Assembly: GCA_021229015.1 (NCBI GenBank)
Contig: CM037779.1
Coordinates: 1,178,001 to 1,242,000 of the forward strand
Reading direction: 5' to 3'
Source: Solen grandis
Lineage: Eukaryota > Mollusca > Bivalvia > Adapedonta > Solenidae
Length of the DNA: 64,000 bases
Of this stretch, positions 48,970-59,400 are shown piece by piece. How positions within the stretch are numbered: the stretch's first letter is position 1; each line of letters begins with the position of its first letter. The notes beneath the pieces were generated by a model that did not search any database, was not told the DNA's origin, and worked only from the letters and a program-made list of their open reading frames with translations. A program made the position numbers and the translations under genes.

Positions 48970-50611
48970 TTTTTAGCTCACCTGAGCCAGAGGCTCAAGG
49001 TGAGCTATTGTGACCGGTCTTCGTCCGTCGTCCGTCCGTCCGTCCGTCGTCCGTCAACATTTTGCTTCAAACGACATCTCCTCCTTAACCGCTTGGTCAA
49101 TTTTGATAAAACTTTACAGGGATGTTCCTTGGGTGGTCCCCTTTCAAAGTTGTTCAAAGAATTGAATTCCATTTGGAATTCTGGTTGCCATGGCAACGGA
49201 AAGAAAAAACTTAAAATGTCTTCTTCTCCAAAACAACCAACTGAATTTCAAAATGTTTTGGCACAGATGTTCCTTTGGTAAGTGTCTACCAAGATTGTTC
49301 AAATTATTTGGATCCGTAAAAAAACATTGCCGCCAGGGGCGGGGCTTATTTGCCTTATATGTATATAGAGAAACCTTTAAACAACATCTCCTCTGAAACC
49401 ACTGGACAGAATTTGATTAAACTTGGCAGGGATGATCCTTGGGTCAACCTTCACAAAAGTTGCTAAAATAAACTTGATCCATGTAGAACTCTGGTTGCCA
49501 TGGCAACAAAAAGGGGAAAAAAATGAAAACTTTAAAAATCATCTTCTTCAAAACTACTGGCCAGATTTTAAAATAAATTGGTACAGATGTTCCTTGGGTC
49601 AACCTCTACCAAAGTTGCTAAAATTATTCCGATCCGTAAAAAAACATGGCCGCCAGGGGCGGGGCTTATTTGTCTTATATGTATATAGAGAAACCTTTAA
49701 ACAACATCTCCTCTGAAACCACTGGACAGAATTTGATTAAAATTGGCAGGGATGATCCTTGGGTCAACCTTCACAAAAGTTGCTAAAATAAACTTGATCC
49801 ATGTAGAACTCTGGTTGCCATGGCAACAAAAAGGGAAAAAAAATGAAAACTTTAAAAATCATCTTCTTCAAAACTACTGGCCAGATTTTAAAATAAATTG
49901 GTACAGATGTTCCTTGGGTCAACCTCTACCAAAGTTGCTAAAATTATTCCGATCTGTAAAAAAACATGGCCGCCAGGGGCGGGGCTTATTTGCCTTATAT
50001 GTATATAGAGAAACCTTTAAACAACATCTCCTCTGAAACCACTGGACAGAATTTGATTCAAATTGGCAGGGATGATCCTTGGGTCAACCTTCACAAAAGT
50101 TGCTAAAATAAACTTGATCCATGTAGAACTCTGGTTGCCATGGCAACAAAAAAACAAGAAAAAAAGAAAACTTTAAAAGTCATCTTCTTCAAAACTACTG
50201 GCCAGATTTTAAAATAAATTGGTACAGATATTCCTTGGGCCAACCTCTACCAAAGTTGCTAAAATTATTCTGATCCGTAAAAAAACATGGCCGCCAGGGG
50301 CGGGGCTTATTTGCCTTATATGTACATAGAGAAACCTTTAAACAACATCTCCTCTGAAACCACTGGACAGATTTAGATTAAACTTGGCAGGGATGATCCT
50401 TGGGTCAACCTTCACAAAAGCTGCTAAAATAAACTTGATCCATGTAGAACTCTGGTTGCCATGGCAACAAAAAGAAAAAAAATATGAAAACTTTAAAAAT
50501 CATCTTCTTCAAAACTGCTGGCCAGATTTTAAAATAAATTGGTACAGATGTTCCTTGGGTCAACCTATTTATCTCAGGTGAGCGATTTAGGGCCATCATG
50601 GGCCTCTTGTT
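48970..50611 (-). mobile_element. Hairpin-ended element with 320-bp dimer array, copy 1
   Basis: Hairpin at 48975-49006; the other end reads ggtgagcgatttagggcc / catcatgggcctcttgtt at 50577-50611. About 4.5 units of 320 bp. Each unit is two related half-units: one with ctggttgccatggcaacaaa, one with catggccgccaggggcgggg. Perfect GTTGCCATGGCAAC occurs at 49184, 49494, 49814, 50134 and 50455. Confidence 0.9.
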
Positions 50612-51039
50612 ATTTTAATCCTTCAAATTTATCAAGATTCTGACAGGTAACTGTGACAAACGAAACTGTATCTTAGGGTATTCATCATCTTAAATGATAG
50701 TTCTAATTTCACAATAATATGATAGAAATCACAAATAGACAAAAATAAACAATATCAATTCAAAGTTTGAATTAAACCCATAGACTTCGACAATAAGACT
50801 TCTTAGCGTTTTGTGTAAAATTTTGGAAGACCGTGAAAAAACTGAATTGTCAAGTATTATGTACATCTTCTCCAAAATCGAAAAAGAAGTCACAGAAATG
50901 TGCATTATACATGGGTGTTTACAGTACACATCTACATGAGAAAAACTAAATGTCACATATCAACCATCATTTAATCCTTCTAAACATTGTATTTTAACAA
51001 ATTTGAATAAGTGTTTACATTGGTTTTTCCTTTCAAATG
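50612..51039. other. AT-rich DNA, nothing recognised
   Basis: No exon, RNA gene or repeat was identified between the two repeat blocks. Confidence 0.45.
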
Positions 51040-51480
51040 TGATAGAAAATGCTTATTAAGTCTCCCAAATGAACTTTGGAGACTTATTGTTTTTACTCCA
51101 TTTCTTCTTCTTATTATTATTATTATTCTTTCTCATGCTGGCAACTTGTACAGGCCATATCTTGGAGGCCACTCAACCTATTTCACCTATCATCACACAC
51201 TAATATTCCTCAATGAGTAGGGGTGCCTCTCTGATTTTTGTAAATGGGGGGTCCCTGGGGGTCAGGCCTCACCCCCTCAAAGATGGATTTTTGCATAAAA
51301 AATATATTTCGGTTAAATATTTCAAATTTCTAAAATTGAATCACATTTTTTTGTTCCACATAATGAGAAGAATTGAATAGTACTACTTTGGTATCCCCAG
51401 GGGTCAGGCCCCACCCCCTGAATTTTACTTTTGACCTTATATCTCAAAAACTGTTCAGATCCCCACCCCTTAAACCATAT
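51040..51480. repeat. Dispersed repeat (gggggtcaggcc family), copy 2
   Basis: The left end contains aagtctcccaaatgaa / ctttggagacttattg, an inverted pair. Then come caatgagtaggggtgcctct and gtccctgggggtcaggcct, as at 21225. Confidence 0.7.
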
Positions 51481-51487
51481 ATATTTA

Positions 51488-52330
51488 GCTCGTCTGTTTT
51501 TTGGAGAAAAAAATACGAGCTATTGTCCTAACTCCAGCTTCCTCGTTGTCATTTTTGGAATGTATATTCATCTTGACAAGACCTATCCAGACATATGCAA
51601 ATATTTCACCTATTGACCTTGACCTTTGACCTTATTTTTCTGAAACTTTTGAAAACTTTAAAATGCCTGTCATTTCAAAACCCTTGTCAACAAGGCACTG
51701 ATATTTCACATGTGAATTCCTCGTAGTAAGACCTTTCCATCAATGTTATACTTTTAGACTTTTGACCTTGACCTTTGAACTTTGACCTATTTTTGAAATT
51801 TTTAACAAGACTCTTTAATGTTGGCCGTAATTTCTTTACTATTTGACAAACAACTTTTATTTTTGGTATGCATATTCATTTTTGCGAGGGCTATTCAGAT
51901 ATACCTCAATATTTCATCTATCGACCTTGACCGTTGACCTATTCTGCTATATGTTCTGAAAACTTTAAAATGCCGTTGTTTCAGAACCGTTACGAACAGG
52001 GCACTGATATTTCACACATAAATTCCTTGTGGCAAGACCTTTCCTTCAATGTTACACTTTTGGACTTTTGACCTTGACCTTTGAACTTTGACCTATTTTG
52101 AAATGTATAACAAAAAACTTTAACGTTGGCCATAACTTTTTACTATTTGACATACAACTGTTATATTTGGTATGCATATTCATCTTTGCAAGGGCTATTC
52201 AGATATATACCTCAATATTTTATCTATTGACTTTGACCTTCAAAATTATTTTGCCATAAATCTGAACAAGTTTTAAAATAGATATTTCTTTATTTCTTTG
52301 TCATTTTTCAGTATTTTTTTTTAAACTTTG
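51488..52330. repeat. Repeat with TGACCT half-sites and DR1 elements
   Basis: Starts agctcgtctgttttttgg. Two ~308-bp units (actttaaaatgcc at 51658 and 51962) each carry a cluster ttgaccttgacctttga. tgaccttgacctttgacct at 51614-51632 holds a perfect DR1. Its probable other end is 55800-56015, with nested elements between. Confidence 0.65.
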
Positions 52331-52339
52331 TAAACTGGT

Positions 52340-53290
52340 TTGTCATCAACCTGTGTAGGTGTGACTTTGGTCATGATCTTTAGGCAGATAAAAAAGAGCA
52401 TTTTATGCTCACTGAAGGTGACGCATATAGTCGCCGCTTCGTTCGTCCGTCCGTCCGTCCGTCCGTCCCACTTTCCTTGTCCGGACTATTTCTCAGGAAC
52501 TAACGGCTTGAATTCAACGAAACTTTATGGGAAGTTTTATTTTCAAGAGGAGATGCGCATATCGTCAGCATGACCCGATTCCTAAATTTTTCACAGAGTT
52601 AAGGCCCCTTGACTTTTTGGCCTATAGTTCATATTGCATGATTCTTGTCCGGGCTATTTCTCAGGAACTAATGGCTTGAATTCAAAGAAACTTTATGGGA
52701 AGCTTTATCACCAAGAGTAGATACGCATATCGTCGGCGTGACCTGGTTCCTCAATTTTTCACAGAGTTAGGCCCTTGACTTTTGCCTATAGTCATATTGC
52801 ATGATTCTTGTCCGGGCTATTTCTCAGGAACTAATGGCTTGAATTCAAAGAAACTTTATGGGAAGCTTTATTACCAAGAGGAGATGCGCATATCCTCAGC
52901 ATGACCCGATTCCTAAATTTTTCAAAGAGTTAAGGCCCCTTGACTTTTTGGCCTATAGTACATATTGCATGATTCTTGTCCAGGCTATTTCTCAGGAACT
53001 AATGGCTTGAATTCAACAAAACTTTATGGGAAGCTTTATCACCAAGAGTAGATACGCATATCGTAGGCGTGACCTGGTTCCTCAATTTTTCACAGAGTTA
53101 TGGCCCCTTGACTTTTTGGCCTATAGTTCATGTTGCATGATTCTTGTCCGGGCTATTTCTCAGGAACTAATGGCTTGAATTCAATGAAACTTTATGGGAA
53201 GCTTTATTACCAAGAGTAGATACGCATATCGTCGACGTGACCTGGTTCCTCAATTTTTAAGAGAGTTATGGCCCCTACTACCATGTTGTT
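52340..53290. repeat. ~166-bp tandem repeat, about five copies
   Basis: ggctatttctcaggaactaa recurs at about 52485, 52651, 52817, 52984 and 53151. Other phrases: aactttatgggaagctttat, agatacgcatatcgtcgg. A cgtccgtccgtccgtcc run lies at its left end (52444-52468). Confidence 0.85.
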
Positions 53291-53820
53291 GACTAATATT
53301 CATGTCATTTGCCTAATTTAACAGGAGATATCATTTAAACAAAACCCCACAAAATTCAATATGCTAGTAATGTCAATCATAATCATGTCAGCTAATTGTT
53401 GTTTAGGCCATTATACACTATTTTAAATATCCAGTCATATGTCAAGAGTGTTGGTTAACCTCTTTGATATGAGCACACATTGAAATGTATGACTTAATTT
53501 TTAGTAGTATAAAAACTTTAAAAAAATCAATGAAAGATCTGATGAGTAACACGTATTATCATATTAAATAGTAAACTGTTACTAAGTCTCCAAATTAGAG
53601 TTGGTAAAACATCTCATCTGATGAGGAGAATAGATATGATTTAGGAATGGGGATTTCAACATATCCTCCCACCCATTGACCAAGGCCTTATTTGTAACAA
53701 TGACGTTCTTCGGGGAGCATCTGTCAGTTCTACTGACTTTCTTGTTTTAAATGTCTTTAAGTTTTACAGTTTTGTGTTGATTATCAAAAACTCAATGGAA
53801 TAGCAATTGTGATTTTTTAT
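53291..53820. other. Non-coding DNA, nothing recognised
   Basis: No supported exon or structured repeat apart from the phrase actaagtctccaaatt, which echoes the repeat end at 51058. Confidence 0.4.
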
Positions 53821-55794
53821 TAGCTCACCTGAGCACAAAGTGCTCAAGGTGAGCTTTTGTGATCGCCCTTCGTCCGGCGTCCGTCGTCGTGCGTCGTGCG
53901 TCGTCCGTCGTCAACAATTTGCTTTAAACGACATCTCCTCTGAAACCACTGGACAGAATTTAATGAAACTTGGCAGGAATGTTCCTTGGGTGAGGCTCTA
54001 CAAAAGTTGCTAAAATAAAGTTGATCCATGAAGAACTCTGGTTGCCATGGCAACAAAAAGAAAAATAATTTGAAAACTTTAAAAATCATCTTCTTCAAAA
54101 CTACTGGCCAGATTTTAAAATAAATTGGTACAGATGTTCCTTGGGTCAACCTCTACCAAAGTTGCTAAAATTATTCCGATCCGTAAAAAAACATGGCCGC
54201 CAGGGGCGGGGCTTATTTGCCTTATATGTATATAGGGAAACCTTAAACAACATCTCCACTGAAACCACTGGACAGAATTTGATTAAACTTGGCAGGGATG
54301 ATCCTTGGGTCAACCTTCACAAAAGTTGCTAAAATAAACTTGATCCATGTAGAACTCTGGTTGCCATGGCAACAAAAAGAAAAAAAAAATGAAAACTTTA
54401 AAAATCATCTTCTTCAAAACTACTGGCCAGATTTTAAAATAAATTGGTACAGATGTTCCTTGGGTCAACCTCTACCAAAGTTGCTAAAATTATTCCGATC
54501 CGTAAAAAAACATGGCCGCCAGGGGCAGGGCTTATTTGCCTTATATGTATATAGAGAAACCTTTAAACAACATCTGCTCTGAAACCACTGGACAGAATTT
54601 GATTAAACTTGGCAGGGATGATCCTTGGGTCAACCTTCACAAAAGTTGCTAAAATAAACTTGATCCATGTAGAACTCTGGTTGCCATGGCAACAAAAAGA
54701 AAAAAAAATGAAAACTTTAAAAATCATCTTCTTCAAAACTACTGGCCAGATTTTAAAATAAATTGGTACAGATGTTCCTTGGGTCAACCTCTACCAAAGT
54801 TGCTAAAATTATTCCGATCCGTAAAAAAAACATGGCCGCCAGGGGCGGGGCTTATTTGCCTTATATGTATATAGAGAAACCTTTAAACAACATCTGCTCT
54901 GAAACCACTGGACAGAATTTGATTAAACTTGGCAGGGATGATCCTTGGGTCAACCTTCACAAAAGTTGCTAAAATAAACTTGATCCATGTAGAACTCTGG
55001 TTGCCATGGCAACAAAAAGAAAAAAAAATGAAAACTTTAAAAATCATCTTCTTCAAAACTACTGGCCAGATTTTAAAATAAATTGGTACAGATGTTCCTT
55101 GGGTCAACCTCTACCAAAGTTGCTAAAATTATTCCGATCCATAAAAAAACATGGCCGCCAGGGGCGGGGCTTATTTGCTTTATTTGTATATAGGGAAAAC
55201 TTTAAACAACATCTCCTCTGAAACCACTTGACAGAATTTGATTAAACTTGGCAGGGATGATCCTTGGGTCAACCTCCACAAAAGTTGTTAAAATAAACTT
55301 GATCCATGAAGAACTCTGGTTGCCATGGCAATAAAAAGAAAAAAAAAATGAAAACTTTAAAAATCATCTTCTTCAAAACTACAGGCCAGATTTTAAAATA
55401 AATTGGTACAGGTGTTCCTTGGGTCAACCTCTACCAAAGTTGCTAAAAATTTTCCGATCCGTAAAAAACATGGCCGCCAGGGGCGGGGCTTATTTGCCTT
55501 GTATGTATATAGGGAAAACTTTAATCAACATTTCCTCTGAAACCACTGGAAAGAATTTGATTAAATTTGGCAGGAATGATCCTTGGGTCACCTTCACAAA
55601 AGTTCCTAAAATAAACTTGATCCATATAGAACTCTTGTTGCCATGGCAACAAAAAGAAAAAAAAAATGAAAACTTTAAAAATCATCTTCTTCAAAACTAC
55701 TGGCCAGATTTTAAAATAAATTGGTACAGATGTTCCTTGGGTCAACCTATTTATCTCAGGTGAGCGATTTAGGGCCATCATGGGCCTCTTGTTT
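53821..55794 (-). mobile_element. Hairpin-ended element with 320-bp dimer array, copy 2
   Basis: Hairpin at 53822-53855; left end (minus strand) at 55793. About six 320-bp units, some nearly identical (54289 and 54609 onward). Perfect GTTGCCATGGCAAC at 54041, 54360, 54680, 55000 and 55637, with one mismatch at 55319. TGGCCGCCAGGGG at 54194, 54513, 54833, 55152 and 55471. Its terminal 60 bp at 55740-55793 match 50558-50611. Confidence 0.9.
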
Positions 55795-55799
55795 ACATA

Positions 55800-56015
55800 T
55801 TTTACGTCTTTGTGTTGTATACATTCTATTCCATGCATAGGTTAAGGTCATCCTTCAAGGTCAAAGGTCAAATTTAAAGGGTATGATACTTCAACTTTGC
55901 ATTTAAAGGCTTACAGTTTTAGTTGTGATTTTCAAGGTCAACTTTTTTAAATGTTTAACAAAAATATGTAACGTTGGCAAAAACAGACGAATGTTGGCAC
56001 CCGCATGCGGTGCTC
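55800..56015. repeat. Probable other end of the element begun at 51488
   Basis: Contains aggtcaaaggtca (55858-55870, perfect DR1) and ends caaaaacagacgaatg ... ggtgctcttgtt. Its cagacga matches the tcgtctg at 51491 in inverted orientation. Confidence 0.45.
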
Positions 56016-56019
56016 TTGT

Positions 56020-56370
56020 TTTATTCCTCATGATGAGACAGATTGATTGGCACTACTTTGGTGTTCCTGAGGTCACCCAGGGGTCAGGCCCCAACCCCTC
56101 AATTGTACTTATGATCTTATATCTGAAAAAATGTTCAGATCCCCACCCATAAACCATACATATATTCTTGTTCCTCATGATGAGACAGATTAAATGGTAC
56201 TTCTTTAGTGTCCACAAGAGAGGAGGGGGGGGGGGGGGGGTCACAAAGGGGTCAGGCCCCACCCCCTCAATTTTACTTATGACCTTATTTCTCAAAAAAA
56301 ACATTTGTGTATGATTGTCTAAGGAGAAACTTCGTTTGTCTTAGTAACAGTCCACTGTGTTACAGTTATT
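56020..56370. repeat. Dispersed repeat (gggggtcaggcc family), copy 3
   Basis: ttcctcatgatgagacag appears twice, with aggggtcaggccccaaccc and taaggagaaacttcgtt. A poly-G run lies at about 56224-56240. Confidence 0.75.
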
Positions 56371-56418
56371 ACTTGTTTCTGTTTATGGTCATGTAACATG
56401 CCTATATTTTCTTCACAG

Positions 56419-59400
56419 TAAATACAGAGTGGTGTATTCCATACCAGGAGGGAAGCCCTCCCTGTGTGTACTTCTGTAGCAGCAAGTTGAACGTGTGGGC
56501 AAACACAGCAGACCAGGCTGTTGAAGCTTTAAAGAAGTGTCGCAAAGTCCTCACACCATACTTTGAGAAGACACACAAGGACATTACTGCTCAGTTAACA
56601 GGTTTGTGTAAAGCTTTTAGGAAGGTGGTCCAAACAGTTTAGTGAATCCAAATATGAGTACATTAGCTTATGGTGAGGTTTACATACCAATATTCTTTCT
56701 GCATACAGAATTATGAATGTATCACTTTAAAATTTTTAGCTCACCTGAGCACAAAGTGCTCAAGGTGAGCTTTTGTGATCGCCCTTCGTCCGGCGTCCGT
56801 CATGCGTCGTGTGTCGTCAACAATTTGCTTTAAACGACATCTCCTCTGAAACCGCTGGACAGAATTTAATGAAACTTGGCAGGAATGTTCCTTGGGTGAG
56901 GCTCTACAAAAGTTGCTAAAATAAAGTTGATCCATGAAGAACTCTGGTTGCCATGGCAACAAAAAGAAAAATAATTTGAAAACTTTAAAAATCATCTCCT
57001 TCAAAACTACTGGCCAGATTTTAAAATAATTTGGTACAGATGTTCCTTGGGTCAACCTCTACCAAATTTGCTAAAATTATTCCGATCCGTAAAATAACAT
57101 GGCCGCCAGGGGCGGGGCTTATTTGCCTTATATGTATATAGAGAAACCTTTAAACAACATCTCCTCTGAAACCACTGGACAGAATTTGATTAAACTTGGC
57201 AGGGATGATCCTTGGGCCAATGTGCACAAAAGTTTCTAAAATAAACTCTATCCATGGAAACTTTGGTTGCCATGGCAACAAAAAGAAAAAAAAAAGAAAA
57301 CTTTAAAAATCATCTCCTTCAAAACTACTGGCCAGATTTTAAAATAAATTGGTACAGATGTTCCTTGGGTCAACCTCTACCAAAGTTGCTAAAATTTTTC
57401 CGATCCGTAAAAAACATGGCCGCCAAGGGCGGGGCTTATTTGCCTTATATGTATATAGCGAAAACTTCAAATGAGATCTCCTCTGAAACCACTGGACAGA
57501 ATTTAATAAAACTTGGCAGGGATGATCCTTGGGCCAATGTGCACAAAAGTTTCTAAAATAAACTCTATCCATGGAAACTTTGGTTGCCATGGCAACAGAA
57601 ATATATATGAAAACTTAAATATCTCATTGAAAACTACTGGCATCTCATTGAAAACTACTGGCCCATTTTCAAAATAAGTTGGTACATATATTCCTTGGGT
57701 TCAGCTCTACCAATGTCAATAAAAAATATAAAAAATATTCTGATTTGTAAAAAAAACATAGCCACCAGGGGCAAGACTTAACTTCAAATGGCATCTCTGA
57801 CTTTGATTTTTTTATCAATCTTCATGAAATTTTCACATTTTATAGTTTTTTTGTTCAATAGGAAATGACTGTTTCAAACTTTCAAAATTGCAAGGTTATT
57901 TTGTGATTTTTTTTCTTTGATTATAAATATTTCAAACAGATATTCTATCAAAGGAATACGGGTAAGATCTAAAGTCCTGAATGAGACATTTTAAAATATG
58001 TTTACATTTTAAGATTGGGGTTTTTTTTTTTCCAAAGTTGGATCTTGATAGATCAGAAGTTGAATAATTAAAAGCATAAATTTTGTTACATTGATGCATA
58101 AGAATAATGTATCAGCTTTTAAACAAACAAGAAATATCTTTTTAAAAATATGTTCAGCATAGCTTAACGTTACATTAAATTACAAGCCAGAACATGGTCT
58201 TAATGGTGCCCATAGTTGAGCTAGTCCACAAGTCTAAAAGGTTATTTCATTAACTTCTATATATACAGTACATATTGGCATTTTTGGGTGATTCCACTAC
58301 ATGTGCAAAGGGGGAGAAGATAACAATTTAGCTGGATAAACCACTGATACCTATAGCTGTGTATAGCCCTTGTACTGACTTTGCTGTAAGTCAGGTCATG
58401 ACCTGCTTATATAATACCTCCAGTGTATCTACTGGAATCATCATCAGCAACAGCAGCAATCATAGTAAAGTCTATATTGTGTCTATTTTTGGACTCTGCA
58501 ACCTTTGACTCTTTCTAGGATGATAAATGACACTTTGTAATAAATTGCAACCTATTTCAACATAGTTAACCTTTTCCCTCTTACAAAAGACCATAATAAG
58601 TCTTATGCGAACAGCATAAAACCAGATTAGCCTACAAGTAACTTGCTGGCTGATTTGGTTTTATACTGTTCGCTGCTCCTCAGTGGTCTGGTGATGAGGA
58701 TTTTACTATGAAAATTGGTAATGTTTAACTGTAGCTTTTCTGCAGTTCAGGCTACCTCTCCAAAAGTTGATCCTTTACAGATCAGATTTACAGAAGTTGA
58801 ATATTTTTAAGTGTGATATTTTGTTACATTTATGCATAAAAAGAATGCATCAGCTCATAAACAAAACAAGAAATATGTCTTGGTAGCTTAATAAAATGCA
58901 AAAAGTTACATTAAATTACAAGGCCACTTATTATAGAGAGAGAAGTCTAACAGAGAGAGAGAGAGAGAAAACCAGCTAGAAACAAAACAAGAAATATCTT
59001 TAAAAAAGATATTCGGCGTAGGATGAAAGAAAAACGAGATTTCCAGTCTTCTAGAACATTCCCAGGAAAAGCGTGCAAAAGACCGACGCACAACAAATTT
59101 AGTACGCTCTAGAAATAGTTCAGTATTTTTTCATTTTTTTTTGTTATAATTATTATATGACAATTATGATATAAAAACGTTATTAGTTGTTTTGGTTTTG
59201 GCGAATTAATTTTCAATGAGAGCATCTTGGCAGGCTGGAAGAATTCAATACACATAGTAATTAAGGGGTTTCATGTCATAACACGGTGGATTCTTTTTTG
59301 TTGTTTTAAATCATTTTCACAAAGTAGCATTCCTCAATTGATGGAAAAGGATTGTATTTAACTTACTGAAATCACTTTCATGTTTACATCAAAAAGAAAA

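Noticed and set aside
49423..55763. ~97-residue plus-strand frames with CSLGQPLPKLLKLFRSVKK
   Set aside because: Again one frame per 320-bp unit of a non-coding dimer array, with no splice sites and no independent support.
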